Shown: piece after piece, positions 7,110 to 18,200 of the stretch
Layout of the letters: each line of letters begins with the position of its first letter
Numbering within the stretch: the first letter of the stretch is position 1
DNA from: a virus
Direction: 5' to 3' (one strand)
Length of the DNA: 46,731 nucleotides
Virus record (IMG/VR): IMGVR_UViG_3300037063_000012
Location: 1-46,731 of that record
Made by a program: the position numbers and the translations under genes
Notes under the pieces: generated by a model
The model's input: the letters and a program-made list of their open reading frames with translations, nothing else
Told to the model about the DNA's origin: nothing
Databases searched by the model: none

Positions 7110-9470
7110 TCAGTACGCGCCCACATAGACCTCGATTCCTGCGGGGCGTTGAGAGTAAACGTAGTTGGAAAAAGAGTTGGCCGCTGAGGGAAGAGCCGAA
7201 GAGTTGAGGTTGTTGTATTGATTGGAGACTCCAAGCCCAGCAATGAATGAGTCCATCGTGGCGTACGTTATTCCCGAACCACCAGCGGCGACCAACAAAG
7301 AGTTGTACGTGTAAATGTTGAAGTATGTAGCCGGAACCAGCAGGGTGATTCCATATTGGTTGTACCCGTATAACGATGACGATGACACAAGGGATACCGT
7401 TGCTCCTGCTGAGTGTGTTGCCGGAGTTGTTCCACCGTAACCCCTAGAGGCATTGATTAATGGGACCGGCCCCGCACTCCAGTTGTACACCCCTTGAGGG
7501 ACGAGAATCTTCTCGCTGTCGATCTGAATGACAAAGCTACTGTTGGTACCAAGAGTGTTCCACGCAGAGTTCGTGTTGGCTAGAACTATCGTCGGGGAGA
7601 ATCCAAGACCACCGACACCAGTTGTTATAGTGGTGGGAGGGTTGGCGGTAGAGGTGTAGAGGGCAGTGACTTGTTGAGCAGATAGTGCGTAGTTGAAAAC
7701 CCCAACGTTAGCCACTTCTCCCGAGAAGAAGTTCGATGGCGAGGTTGGCTGAGGCTGATATCCAAGAGCCATATGGCCAAGAGTGCTGGAGTAGTAACCG
7801 CCAATTACACCTGTTATGCCGGACAGGGCTCCATCCACATAAGCACGTAAGTATGTTCCATCATAAGTAGCGACTATGTGGACCCATTGATTCGTAGTGA
7901 TGATTGGATTGACTGTTTGAAATGTTCCCGAACTGTTGCCGTATCTAATTTCCAACTCGTTTGAACTGCCGCCAACAAGTTGCGACACGTAGAACATGTT
8001 TGCACCGCCCGAAGTCTCTCGAAATCCGAACGCTCCACCATAGTTGGAGTTCGTTGTTGGGAAGTAGCACCAACCGGCAATACTTGCTGGTGTATTGCTG
8101 ATGAGTGGAGACATAACGCCACAGTCGATCCCACCAGTAGATCCATTAAACAGCACTGCGGTGTCGGCTGACAGTGCGGCAATTGGGCCGGTTTCGCCAA
8201 AAGTAACCGTACCAGTAACCGTACCGGTGTGACCATTGCCTGAGGAGTCAATAGCGGTGGTCGAGCTCACTGCATCAGCAGCCTTCCACCAGCCGAGAGG
8301 AGACAAAGAGGCCATAACTGCATCAAACGAAGATGAGTTCAGGGTCGCAGCGCTTGGTGCCAGTGGTGCCGTGTTCTCAAGGCACAAAATCTGCGAAGTG
8401 TTTACCGGTGTGGCGTTAGAAGGTATTGAGTCGTTGATGAATGCCGCGAGCGCACTTTGAAGAGAGGCCACGGTGCCACGTTCGAATCCGGGGCGAGACA
8501 GGATCTTCTGTACAGACTGTTCATAGGTCAGATCAGGGGTTTTGGTAAGGTCTACACCAACAAATTGGCCGAGCCAAGGAAGTGCGTATGATGGGCATCG
8601 ATTGATGTCGAGTATTTGTGACCAGCCCGGAGCGCCGAAGTAGTTGGTTAGATCGAACTCGCCAGTGGCACCTGAACTTGCTAGGTGCGGCGCGGGCGTA
8701 GTGTTGTCCCACCCGCGAGTGACGCCAGTAAGCGTAACCTCGTTGGCCGTCCAGTTGTAAGCGGTGCTAATGGCAGGGGTTCCCGGAGCCTGCCACAATA
8801 ATACCCCAGAAGACGATCTTTCTATAAAAGCACCACTATCTTGTAGGTACATAACGGCATAAGGATTTCCGTTCTGACCATTGGCCCATTGAGCGACGTT
8901 GCTAGAGCTGTAAACAACGAAGTTACCGTCGTCCTGAAGGATGGCATAGGACCCGGCTGACGACGTACCGGACTGCCAGATCGTAACAGAACTCAATGTC
9001 AGAACTAGATTGCCACCCGTTTGCATGGAAAGGAGGGCTTGACCGTGCGGGGATGATAGGTTGCCTCCCGAGGCAATGACGGTACCGGGAGATATGACGG
9101 TTTCGGTGGCCACTGAGTATCCGGGGACAAGAATCCTTTCCCCTTCTATCTCTATGGGAAAGTTGGACGCAGAGTTGATCTGATTCCACGTTGGGTTGGT
9201 GTTGAATAAGGTGAACGAAGTATCCGTTTCCGCAACGCTGGACTTCAGCATTGCTGGCGAATAGGCAATAGGTGCGGGGTCAACCGGGAACACCGTGGTG
9301 CCACCACCAATGGAGTCGAAGTAAAGGGCCGAGAGCGAGTCGAGTTCGCTCACCAGCGCCTGAATGAACCACCAAAGTTGGTATCCATTCGCAGCATCCT
9401 GTTCCTGGAGTGACTGAGGAAGCGTGTCGTAGACTTGTGCCGTGTAGTAGGAGGATGATGGGTTCGACAT
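7110..9470 (-). CDS. Mosaic tail protein: gpI-like part with B-lectin and LamG domains
   Basis: 786 residues. N-terminal 1-80 and part of 285-350 look like the tail protein I region that links baseplate J to fibres. Residues about 130-227 are a bulb-type (GNA) lectin: three beta repeats, one with the intact mannose-binding pattern QDDGNFVVY (179-187), the others altered. Residues about 391-610 are a LamG/concanavalin-like fold (NQWVHIVATYDG, LRAYVDGALSG). A module of about 60 residues occurs twice (ERILVPG...TRGWDNTTPAPH; EKILVPQ...SRGYGGTTPATH). It is the likely receptor-binding platform. The ATG overlaps the baseplate J stop. Confidence 0.8.
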   Translation of the reverse strand: MSNPSSSYYTAQVYDTLPQSLQEQDAANGYQLWWFIQALVSELDSLSALYFDSIGGGTTVFPVDPAPIAYSPAMLKSSVAETDTSFTLFNTNPTWNQINSASNFPIEIEGERILVPGYSVATETVISPGTVIASGGNLSSPHGQALLSMQTGGNLVLTLSSVTIWQSGTSSAGSYAILQDDGNFVVYSSSNVAQWANGQNGNPYAVMYLQDSGAFIERSSSGVLLWQAPGTPAISTAYNWTANEVTLTGVTRGWDNTTPAPHLASSGATGEFDLTNYFGAPGWSQILDINRCPSYALPWLGQFVGVDLTKTPDLTYEQSVQKILSRPGFERGTVASLQSALAAFINDSIPSNATPVNTSQILCLENTAPLAPSAATLNSSSFDAVMASLSPLGWWKAADAVSSTTAIDSSGNGHTGTVTGTVTFGETGPIAALSADTAVLFNGSTGGIDCGVMSPLISNTPASIAGWCYFPTTNSNYGGAFGFRETSGGANMFYVSQLVGGSSNELEIRYGNSSGTFQTVNPIITTNQWVHIVATYDGTYLRAYVDGALSGITGVIGGYYSSTLGHMALGYQPQPTSPSNFFSGEVANVGVFNYALSAQQVTALYTSTANPPTTITTGVGGLGFSPTIVLANTNSAWNTLGTNSSFVIQIDSEKILVPQGVYNWSAGPVPLINASRGYGGTTPATHSAGATVSLVSSSSLYGYNQYGITLLVPATYFNIYTYNSLLVAAGGSGITYATMDSFIAGLGVSNQYNNLNSSALPSAANSFSNYVYSQRPAGIEVYVGAY

Positions 9471-12127
9471 TAGGCGGTGCTTATTTGATCCAAGACTGAG
9501 ACGAGTATGGTTCCGGAGACAAGGTTGCCGATAGGCAATACGGCGATGCCCGTGAATGTAATGTCAGAGGTTCCATAGGAGCCCGAGATAGGCCAGCTAA
9601 CGCGAGTTGTGACCGTGACGACCGAACTGATACCCGGTACCTGAGCGATAACTGCACCGATGTCAAGGATGCGCACGGTGTTCTGTGACGGGTCCCAGTA
9701 AGGGGGTGCCGAGTCTCCCCCAGCCCACGTAGCGGGTGAGAGGAAGTTATAAATCGCTGCTGTAACAGCCGTCTGAACTGATGTGGCAGAGTACCCCGAA
9801 GATATGTATGCACTCCACTGAACATCAATGGGTGCGTACTGAGGCTCAAGAATGTTGTTGGTAAAGTTGACCTCACGACGACCTTGGAGATATGCGAAGA
9901 GCGCGTCCGACTGTGCATCAGAAACAGCCAATCCATTTACAGTGACCGGAACTACTCCAACGGTGCGGGCAAGAACAAAGTTCTGTGTCGAGTAGAATCC
10001 ACCGGGAGTGTAGGAATACCCCAGGTCGTTGTTTGCCACATAGTAGGCAGCGGTCTGGTTCCCATTCATAACCCCAAGTGAAGATACAATTACCGAGGAG
10101 TTAATGGGAACATTGAGTCCGGCCCCGAAGATGACCCTTACCTGAACCGCCTTAGGGGCCGTGAGTGTGAATGATGCAACGAGGTTTTGTATTCCTGGCG
10201 CAGATGGTACACACGAGACCAATACAGTGCTATCGGTAAGATCATATACCTCAACAGTGATGTCACCATAAGTCGCTCCGGTGTAGGAGGCATCAACTGT
10301 AGCGATAAGTGAATATGTTCGTGAGGTAGCGGTTCCGAGGTCAACAGCGGTATTATCCAGTATAAACGCCTGAGAAGACACCGTTAATGAACTTCCGAGA
10401 GCCGCCCCGGTTCCCGAGTACTGCATTCCATAACCAGGAAGCGCGACCACACCACTGTTCGGAAGGGTCCAGGAGAACGTATTGCAGTTGGAGTACCAGT
10501 AGGTATCCAAACTGGGGTCAGGAACGAAGTTGAAGAAGGAGGTAGACAGGTTAGGTTGATCGTCACCATTCAAAAGGAACAGCGGAGACTGAGCAACATT
10601 GGTGCCAAGGATTTTCTGTGTGTCACCAGGAGTTCCACCGGCCCACCCAACGAACATTGTTATCGAACAAATGGTCGGCTTGATTTCATTGAATAGCGAC
10701 GATGGGTTTGACCCGGCAAGGCTGTTCGTAGTGGTGTAGGTGTTTTGGCTTGCTACGTACACTCGCTTGGTTAGAGGCGTCCCGGAGGCGGGGGTGGCTG
10801 GAACCGGAGCAGACCAGAACGTAACGAATGAACCGTCGATGTACTGCGCCAATGCTGCGGTGACAATCGTTGCCCCGGAGTCAGATCCTGGTGTGGTCAC
10901 GATGGACGCAATGTAGTTGGGGGTGTTGGACGGCAATGTTCCAGCGGATCCAGGAGCAGCCCCGACAGTGGGAAGCATGACACCATCGTAAATAGTGACG
11001 GTGGCCGTAGTTGGGTGGGCGGCGCGGAGAGGAGACGCGAGTGTAAGGGTCTGGTAGCCGCCTGAAAGAGCCGTAGCGCCAATAGCAATTGCCACTTCAT
11101 TGCCGTTAGTAGTGTCCGTTATTTTGATGAGCGCAGGGTTAGACGAAGAAAGCGACGTTGAAAACGTCGGGGACGTAATGGCCACCTGCATCGTAGATGT
11201 TCCTTGCGACGCCGCAGCGTGCAACAATGCCCCACTTACGAGTGACGTTGAGGTACGGGTGACCTGCCCGTAAGCGATTGGCGAGGTTCCACCAAGACCA
11301 AATGTGTCGTTGTGGGTACCATCGCCAATTCCCGTCCAACCGCTAGGGGTAGATGCCACATCGGTTAGGTTCGAGTTGACTGCCGTTGCCTGATTGGTCA
11401 ATGGATTTATTCCATCATACGTAGTGGCTCTAAAAATTCCACTCACATTCTGCGAGAATGTAGAGTAGTCATTAGGGGTGATAGGACGAGGCGCAAGAAG
11501 TTGAAGCTCGTTAGCAAGACGATTTAGGTAGGCCGAAGTGCTTTCTGGATCGGTAGCTCGTGTAAGGGTAGGCAGCGTCGAGGGCGTCGAGATGATGAGG
11601 ATGGTAGAAATAAGCGGGTCCTGCGTCGAGGGCACTAGGTACTGACTCGTATTGAACGAGGAGTTCGTTGCTAGTGCGTCGAGGTCGTACACCGCTCCCG
11701 TCGCTACAGACTGCATGATGAGGTTCATGGATGACTGACCGTTAGCGATCACGTAGTCCTGAATGGTCTGGAACTGATACGCAGCACCCTGCCAGTAAAA
11801 ACCAGCGATAGTGCCTGCCGGTATCTGATAGCCAGCACCTGTGGCCGGAGAGACCAGAGTCCAGGTTACCTGCACTTGTTCGAAGTTGCCAGCGATTGGT
11901 GTAATGTTCACCAGTGTCCCGAAGTATTCAAATATCAGAGACGGAACATCACTGGCTGCCGTCGCGGCCTCTGCGACCAAGAGCGCGATTTGCTCAATCA
12001 GGGCTACTTCCAGGTTGCCTTCGCGAGGAACCCAGCCAGGAAAGTAGGCAGCCACATTGGACATGATCTGTTGCGTGAGCGCGTCGGCGTCAACTGGTAT
12101 TGGCAATTGGATGTAGCTATCAGCCAT
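9470..12127 (-). CDS. Baseplate J-like protein
   Basis: 885 residues when started at MADSYIQLPIP. The N-terminus (FPGWVPREGNLEVALIEQIALLVAEAA) and the C-terminus (PQYAPIDVQWSAYISSGYS, then AVIAQVPGISSV) match the baseplate wedge protein J family, which with gp25 forms the wedge that triggers sheath contraction. The protein is much longer than the usual ~300-400 residues: residues about 240-700 are an insertion of beta-rich domains. Start overlaps the gp25 stop by eight bases. Confidence 0.85.
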   Translation of the reverse strand: MADSYIQLPIPVDADALTQQIMSNVAAYFPGWVPREGNLEVALIEQIALLVAEAATAASDVPSLIFEYFGTLVNITPIAGNFEQVQVTWTLVSPATGAGYQIPAGTIAGFYWQGAAYQFQTIQDYVIANGQSSMNLIMQSVATGAVYDLDALATNSSFNTSQYLVPSTQDPLISTILIISTPSTLPTLTRATDPESTSAYLNRLANELQLLAPRPITPNDYSTFSQNVSGIFRATTYDGINPLTNQATAVNSNLTDVASTPSGWTGIGDGTHNDTFGLGGTSPIAYGQVTRTSTSLVSGALLHAAASQGTSTMQVAITSPTFSTSLSSSNPALIKITDTTNGNEVAIAIGATALSGGYQTLTLASPLRAAHPTTATVTIYDGVMLPTVGAAPGSAGTLPSNTPNYIASIVTTPGSDSGATIVTAALAQYIDGSFVTFWSAPVPATPASGTPLTKRVYVASQNTYTTTNSLAGSNPSSLFNEIKPTICSITMFVGWAGGTPGDTQKILGTNVAQSPLFLLNGDDQPNLSTSFFNFVPDPSLDTYWYSNCNTFSWTLPNSGVVALPGYGMQYSGTGAALGSSLTVSSQAFILDNTAVDLGTATSRTYSLIATVDASYTGATYGDITVEVYDLTDSTVLVSCVPSAPGIQNLVASFTLTAPKAVQVRVIFGAGLNVPINSSVIVSSLGVMNGNQTAAYYVANNDLGYSYTPGGFYSTQNFVLARTVGVVPVTVNGLAVSDAQSDALFAYLQGRREVNFTNNILEPQYAPIDVQWSAYISSGYSATSVQTAVTAAIYNFLSPATWAGGDSAPPYWDPSQNTVRILDIGAVIAQVPGISSVVTVTTRVSWPISGSYGTSDITFTGIAVLPIGNLVSGTILVSVLDQISTA

Positions 12128-12839
12128 TGAAAGATCCGACTCCAGAGTTGGTGTTATTGATGGCCAAGGCAATCGTTACGTTGGTATCGCCGCCCCCGAT
12201 CACGTCCTCATAAGTGGCGGTGATAGTTGGGTTGGCTCGCTCGTCCCAGAACTCGACGACACTAGCAATTCCATCTGTGTCTACGGGGTAGGTGAAGGTG
12301 GGATCGAGTATGCCAAAGTTAGGCAGCGCAGGTCTCTGGCCTATCTGCGTACCAACGATGATTTCTACTGAGTCTGCGATCTCAGCGTAGGAGTCTTGAT
12401 TGTTTACTAAGAATTGCCCGAAGGCGTCAAGGGCCGGAAGATTCTGTAGATGCGGAGGAGCAGTCGGGAATGTCTGAGCCGGTGCTATGGCGGATATAGT
12501 GACACCAGTGCCGGTGTTCCCCGAGCCATCGGATTGCACGACCTGGAATGCCAGGGAGTTGGGTGCCGCTACGGCGGTAGACCAGAGCACGAGAGCAGAC
12601 GCCCAGGGGTACTGGTATGAGGTAGCCGGAGGGAGGGCCACGATTCCTGTTGGACCATTAACGATCTCAGCACCGATGGTGGTCACCAGTGTCCACGTTG
12701 GCGTGACGGTGTTCACGTCCAGAAGAACGTACACAAGGTATGAAGAACTGTTCGTCGCGTCGGTAGCAGCGGTCCAGTCAAGTTCTATTCCTGTACCACT
12801 AATCCATGTGGCGGTGAGGTTAGAGATGGGATTGGGCAA
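12120..12839 (-). CDS. FN3-gp25 fusion, baseplate wedge protein
   Basis: 239 residues. Residues 1-115 form a fibronectin type III-like domain (NLTATWISGTGIELDWTAA, SSYLVYVL). Residues about 135-225 match gp25/W baseplate wedge proteins: TQIGQRPALPNFGILDPTF then IASVVEFWDERANPTI. The start is TTG at 12839, set by the beginning of the FN3 domain, with AGGA ten bases upstream. It has its own promoter (12861-12896), giving a leader of about 14 bases. An FN3 domain on gp25 is uncommon. Confidence 0.8.
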   Translation of the reverse strand: MPNPISNLTATWISGTGIELDWTAATDATNSSSYLVYVLLDVNTVTPTWTLVTTIGAEIVNGPTGIVALPPATSYQYPWASALVLWSTAVAAPNSLAFQVVQSDGSGNTGTGVTISAIAPAQTFPTAPPHLQNLPALDAFGQFLVNNQDSYAEIADSVEIIVGTQIGQRPALPNFGILDPTFTYPVDTDGIASVVEFWDERANPTITATYEDVIGGGDTNVTIALAINNTNSGVGSFNG

Positions 12840-12860
12840 AAGAAACCGATCCTATTGATA

Positions 12861-12896
12861 ATTATATCATCGAGTTGAGGAAAAGCAAGTCTCTAG
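12861..12896 (-). promoter_or_regulatory. Phage promoter, CTAAAGA family
   Basis: Minus strand: CTAGAGAC at 12889-12896, -35 TTGCTT at 12883-12888, 16 bp, -10 TATAAT at 12861-12866 with TGA in front (extended -10). It lies just after the spike-like gene and starts transcription of the gp25, J and receptor-binding genes. Confidence 0.7.
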
Positions 12897-13276
12897 GAGG
12901 AGGGTGCTACGCATCGAGCCACCATGCCGCCCCATCCCCCGACATAGAACACCTCGGGCGGGGCGGGTGTGTATATCGTCACGCAGATTGGAGTTCCGTT
13001 TGGAGTGAACCCCACGGCAACTTGAGTCCCTACCGCTGGGGCGACACCACCAGGATAAAGGATAGGCGTCGTTACGTAGTTGCTGCCCAGGACTGGTACA
13101 GAGACGGTCATCATGCCGGTCGGTATTGGACTCGTGGCTCCGACCGGGAGGATCGGTGCAATGGACACGTCTGTTTGCACGACAGTTCCGTAGAGGATGT
13201 TGGTGTATTGAGGGCGCGTGGTGTGTAAGCCCTGTTGCTTGAGTTGTCCTTGAAGAACGGTATTCGAGTCTGTCAC
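12893..13276 (-). CDS. Small baseplate protein, OB-fold/spike-like
   Basis: 127 residues, beta-rich. YGTVVQTDVSI, TVSVPVLGSN and GTQVAVGFTPNGTPICVTIYT look like strands of the OB domain found in gpV/gp5-type spike proteins. It lies between the hub gene and gp25, which is where the spike is encoded in contractile phages. No beta-helix or iron-binding tip is visible, so this may be an adaptor rather than the tip. Assignment rests on order and fold impression. Confidence 0.55.
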   Translation of the reverse strand: MTDSNTVLQGQLKQQGLHTTRPQYTNILYGTVVQTDVSIAPILPVGATSPIPTGMMTVSVPVLGSNYVTTPILYPGGVAPAVGTQVAVGFTPNGTPICVTIYTPAPPEVFYVGGWGGMVARCVAPSS

Positions 13277-13284
13277 CTAAACTC

Positions 13285-14505
13285 CTATTGCGCCAGGGTG
13301 GCCTTGAGCGGAATGCCCGCGTACGGCAGCGACGATGGCTCATAGAGGAAGGCGTACGGAGTTGGGACCTGCAATGTGAGTGTGGCCATGGGTGAGTATC
13401 CGTCTCTCTGCATGTCGTACACCATCCAGTTTCCGTTCGCCGGTCCTAGTTTTGCGACCCTCACGATCTCGCCTATCTCATAGGGGAACCCGTTGCCCCA
13501 GAGAACGGTGCCAGTAATCTGTCCGAATGGTGCCTCAACATCCCAGTCGAAGTCCATGTCAAGGGTCTGAGGAGTGAATTCTTGGAGTATCGGTAACTTA
13601 TTCCCGAGGGTGCCCATGGCCGAGTTGATGGGCGGTACCGCGTCTCCCACCCCGTTCTTGGTCAGCAGGCCGAGCCAGTACTCGTCCGGTCCAAAGTAGA
13701 AGGTGTTGTTGTTCTCCCAGAGACGCCACCCCACAGTTGAGGCTATGCGCTGGATACACGTCCATGAGTCCTCGTACGGGTCTGTGGTCGTACCGCGAGA
13801 CAGTTGCTCGGTCACGATAGGCACCCCGGCGTTGCCCGAAAGTTGTGACCAGATGGTGGCGTAGTCAGGACCGACGAAGCTGACCTTGGGATACTTCGAT
13901 CCGGGGTAGTTGAGCGCCAGAACAAGTCCCTGTACGAACTGAGTAACAGCAGTAGATGAGGTAGTCGTTGTTGACGCAACTCGTGAGACCTGCTGGCGTA
14001 GTCGATAGACAGCAAGCGCCTCACACGTAATCTGCAACTGGTCCCCGGCCTTGGCCGACTGAGAGAGAACGTAGTGCAGGATGCGGCCCTGATCTTTGAT
14101 GGCAATGGAGACACCCTGAGAGAACTGTTGATCTCTAGTGCCGAGCGTCGTTCCTTCCTGAGCTAGTTCTGAGTTCTCTATAGGTACCAGAAATTCGTTG
14201 AGCAACTTCCTCGTTGGATCGCTCATAGAGATGGTGAGCGTCGTGGCTCCCGCCATGTTCTTCTCGTACAGAACTTGCGTGATGGCTTCGGTATAGAAAC
14301 TCTTGAGAGCCGCGCCCGTGTTGGTGGCGAAGTCCCATACCTGTAGGTTCTGAAGTCCCAGCGAGCCGAAGCCTGGGGTTCCCTTGACCGCTGAAGAACT
14401 TATGTCCGGACTAAGGTCCAAGTTCTCGGTACCTTGCTTGGTTCCTAGCAGAGATGATGACGATGTTGCGCCGGAGTTCGCGGAGAGCGTGGTTGTCTTG
14501 GCCAT
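13285..14505 (-). CDS. Tail/baseplate hub protein (gpD/XkdQ-like)
   Basis: 406 residues. Segments such as LTISMSDPTRKLLNEF, QGRILHYVLSQ, ESWTCIQRIASTVGWRLWE-like (EDSWTCIQRIAS, GWRLWENNNTFYFG) and GEIVRVAKLGPANGNWMVYD match the hub family that caps the tail tube end (gp27/gpD/XkdQ). It is preceded by the LysM protein and followed by the spike-like protein, a standard hub order. ATG follows the upstream stop directly. Confidence 0.8.
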   Translation of the reverse strand: MAKTTTLSANSGATSSSSLLGTKQGTENLDLSPDISSSAVKGTPGFGSLGLQNLQVWDFATNTGAALKSFYTEAITQVLYEKNMAGATTLTISMSDPTRKLLNEFLVPIENSELAQEGTTLGTRDQQFSQGVSIAIKDQGRILHYVLSQSAKAGDQLQITCEALAVYRLRQQVSRVASTTTTSSTAVTQFVQGLVLALNYPGSKYPKVSFVGPDYATIWSQLSGNAGVPIVTEQLSRGTTTDPYEDSWTCIQRIASTVGWRLWENNNTFYFGPDEYWLGLLTKNGVGDAVPPINSAMGTLGNKLPILQEFTPQTLDMDFDWDVEAPFGQITGTVLWGNGFPYEIGEIVRVAKLGPANGNWMVYDMQRDGYSPMATLTLQVPTPYAFLYEPSSLPYAGIPLKATLAQ

Positions 14506-15264
14506 TTATGCCGCTGGAATTCTGAGAACGATTCCGGCCAGCGGCGCTAGATTGGTGGTGATCTTCGTGGTACCGATGGTGTGAGGATTAGCTTTCTTGA
14601 TGGCATTCTCGTTCGCGGTACTGGCCTTGCCCATTTGCGAGGCAGCAATCTTCAGGATCGTGTCACCGGGTTTTATGACGTAGGTCTTGGATGTCTTGTC
14701 AACAGCAGTCTGCTGCTGTGTCTTGGCTGGACTGGTAGAACCGTAGGGGAATGGGGGATTGAACTCGTAAAGGACGGCCACCCCAATCACCTGAAGCTGC
14801 CCACCGGATGGGGTGTAGAGGCGTGACTTCTCAGTAAGCGTAGAGAGCATCCACGAGCGCCCAGTTCCAGGGGTCGGCCCGGTGATCGTTAGGTAGGGGG
14901 GCTGAATGATGGTGCCCGCAGTGGACGCTGCTTCAAGCCATGACTGCATCTCTTCCATGTCGTTGATTGGCGTTGAGGAAGTGATGGTGGTGTCCATGAT
15001 GAAGTTGAGTGTCAACTGGAATGGCGAACGGTCGTACCACTGCGTTGCCGCGACTCGGCGGGGACGGTCAATCACCTGTAGGCCACCACTGCCCGAAACC
15101 TGATCCATCTCTACGTCACCCATCACCATCATGGTTACCTTGCGGTACGAGCCACCAGAAAGTGCGTGCGGGGTGATGACCGTGAGTTGTTTCGGATTTG
15201 CTCTACTGATCTTGGGCTGAAGCCATAGAAGAGAGCCGTTACCGAAGTTAGGTACTGTTGCCAT
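14506..15264 (-). CDS. LysM tail protein (gp53/XkdP-like)
   Basis: 252 residues. Residues about 192-250 are a LysM domain (YVIKPGDTILKIAASQMG ... IVLRIP). The N-terminal 190 residues (TMMVMGDVEMDQVSGSGGLQVIDRP, QWYDRSPFQLTLNFIMD) match contractile-tail initiator proteins that sit between tape measure and hub. LysM in these proteins joins sheath or tube to the hub rather than binding host wall. The gene is directly downstream of the tape measure gene. Confidence 0.8.
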   Translation of the reverse strand: MATVPNFGNGSLLWLQPKISRANPKQLTVITPHALSGGSYRKVTMMVMGDVEMDQVSGSGGLQVIDRPRRVAATQWYDRSPFQLTLNFIMDTTITSSTPINDMEEMQSWLEAASTAGTIIQPPYLTITGPTPGTGRSWMLSTLTEKSRLYTPSGGQLQVIGVAVLYEFNPPFPYGSTSPAKTQQQTAVDKTSKTYVIKPGDTILKIAASQMGKASTANENAIKKANPHTIGTTKITTNLAPLAGIVLRIPAA

Positions 15265-15266
15265 TA

Positions 15267-18200
15267 TTAACGACTACCCCCTGCTGCTGCTAGAGCATTA
15301 CCAACGTTTCCATTACCACCTGACACCGTGCCGCCCGTTCCTACCACTGTCGGTCTCTTCATGTACGGAGAAAGCGCGGTAGCAAGAGCGTTGGCAATAG
15401 CTAAAGGCAGTCCGCTGGCAACGAGTGCCGCAGCGTTATCCTTCGCTAGTTTCTGGATGCTTCCGTCATTCAACTTGGTATCGTCCGCCGCATGACGCAT
15501 TTCCTGAATGAGGTGGTCGGTCTTTTCGAGTTGAGCCTTGGCGTCACTTTTCTGTTCTTCAAAGGCTTTTCGGGCATCGCCAGTTAACTCATAAGCACCA
15601 CTGGCGGTCTTGGCTTGGAGCTCCCTTTGGTCGGCCATATAAATCTTGTGATACTCGCTGGCGTGCAGCGGAAGAAGTGCTACTGCGGCCTTCGGGCCTA
15701 TGTGCTTGTTGTTGAGAATGTCAGAAATCTCTTTGTGGTTTTCCTGAAGAGTCGAATTGTTATTGAACAACCCACCCGACAACATCGACGCGAGTACACC
15801 TACGTGGTCCTTCTTTAGAGATTGGATAGATTGTTGAGAGGCGTCACTAAAAACCTTTTCGTAATACTTGTGTTCATTACGAAGCGTGGGAGCAATAATG
15901 TCTTTGTAGTCCGAAGCAAAAGTAGTGCCGTGTGCCTTGATCTGATTCCAGATTCCCGTTTGCAGACTTCCTTGTGGTCCACCCGGAAGGGCAGCAATGT
16001 ACCTCTTCAGTGCAGCGTCTTGTTCCCTCGGACCATTGACACCGCCAAGTGCCGCTGCGTTTGCTCGTGTCTTATCTATATTGACGAGACGACTCCATAG
16101 ATCCTTTCTGTTGCCATACAGGTAACTTTCTGCCGTCATGTCAACCTTGTTGGCGTCTCGGAGGGCAACAGATCTCTCTCCTCCAGCCTTAATGTAAGCC
16201 TCGTGTGCAGCCCAGTAACCAGGCCCGTTGGCCAGAATGGAGTTTGCGTCGTTCTCCCATTCCTTCTTTCCGGCCTTGTTCTTGACAAGGTGTTGATATG
16301 CACGCAGATTCTTGGTTGCCGTTGCAAGTCTTGCGGAGGCACTGGTTACGTCAAGGGGATTTTTGATGTGCGGATTGTAAACGGGTGTCTTCCCGCCTCC
16401 GAACCAATCGCCAAGCAATGAGCCAAGTTTCCCGAGAGCAGGCGTCAATGCGCCGATCAACATTGGGGCCATCATCATGCCCATCATTCCGACCGGACCA
16501 CCCATGATTCCACCGGCCATTTCACCAATTCCAGACAGCATTCCGCCGCCAACAGCCTCGCCAGTGTCTAGTAATGCGGGCGCTGCAATGTCTTCGACCG
16601 CATCACTAGCACCACTAGCGGCTTCGGCAGCGTCAGTAGCTCCGCCCTCAGTAGTCTTGCCAAGATATCCAAGGTGACTACGGCCCTTACCCATGGACCC
16701 GTAGTAGTACGCTCCCATCTGAGAGGCATTCTCTTCCTCGGACATACGAGTAGACAGAGCAGCAGAGTCTGAGTAAGAAAGGAATTTTCCCGTCACAGGA
16801 TCTTTCAACTGAGGGGCGTACGTTGATTCACGCTCAACGGCACCAGCACCGCCGCCCCCACCGAACCTAGCACCACCAGTGCCACCTTCGGCATCCGAAA
16901 CACGAGTGTTGGTGGCAATCTCCTCCAAGAGATCGACCTGCTTCATTCCAGTGGTCTGAAGCGCCTTCCCGTCTGCACTCAGAGCAGCATCGGTAGCAGG
17001 AATGTTCCCAGAGCTGATGGCTTCGCCGCCTAGCTTGCCGAGAACCTTGCCCTTCTTCCCCTCGTAAATGTTGAGGTACTTGAATCGGCCATTGTTGGCC
17101 TTTTCTTCCATGGCGTTACCGAACGCAGAACCCTTGGTCATCAGACCGAGGCGATTGTACCCCGCACCTATGACTGGTCCTAGGTGACTAAGTAGCTGAG
17201 CGCCCTTCCCAATGGCGGCGGCACCAAGTAGGCCCATGGCTAGAGTGGCGAAGCCTATAAGGACACCCTTGAACTTAGAGAGTCCGTCGATCACGCCGGT
17301 CATGATGTGGCCGAATGTGAGGGCGAGCGGAGTAAGTGTCTTGCCAGCGTTCACCAAGTCAACGAGCAGGTTCTGTCCCATACGCTTGAACTGCTGCGAA
17401 GGAGTCGCTTCGGTACGGGCATACTGAGCCTTGAAGTAGGCCGCCGTGTCCTCGGAGCCGATGTGAGCCTCGATACCCTTGACCAGTCCCAGGTTGTTGA
17501 TGACGGCGGCGATGGTTGCGAACTGCTTGGATCCACCGAACGCCTTGGTCAAGATGAGGTCAGTCGCCTGAGTCTGTTCTTGCGGAGTGAGTTTGTTCGC
17601 TTCCCAGTTCTTGATGAACGTAGGAGAGAGTTCTCCAGCGGACCACGTTTGGAGTTTGGCAACGGCTCCCTGAAGCCCACTGCCACCAGGATACACTGCA
17701 CCGGCCTCGTGGAAGAAGTACTTCGCCATGCTGCTCGGGTTGAGCTGCTTCATACCTGTCTTCAAGGTTGACAGAGCAGAGACAAGTCCACCAGGACCTG
17801 ACATGAGGTTTTCCAACTCCCCCGGCTTGATGCCGAGCATGGAGAGAGCCTCAACACCTTGGGCGGAAGGGTGAGCCAGCAAGTTGACGCCGGTCTTGAC
17901 GTAGTTACCAGCGACAGAGGCGGTGGTGCCCTGCGACGTAAGGGTTGCCACCCACGCAAGGGCGTCCTTGGCACTCAGGTTGTTGGCGACGGCGGACGAA
18001 AGCAAACCACGACCGATACCCGGCACGAGGTCGGCAAGGCGCATGTCACCAGAACCAACGACAGCGTTAACAAGAGCCGCAGCCTGAAGCGAACTTCTTC
18101 CAACCCCTCGAATGTTCGAGTTAATAAGAGCGGTAATAACTCGCGATGCTTGTTCCGACTCAGCACCAGAGGCGATCCCACCAACGACGTTGAGTTTCGA

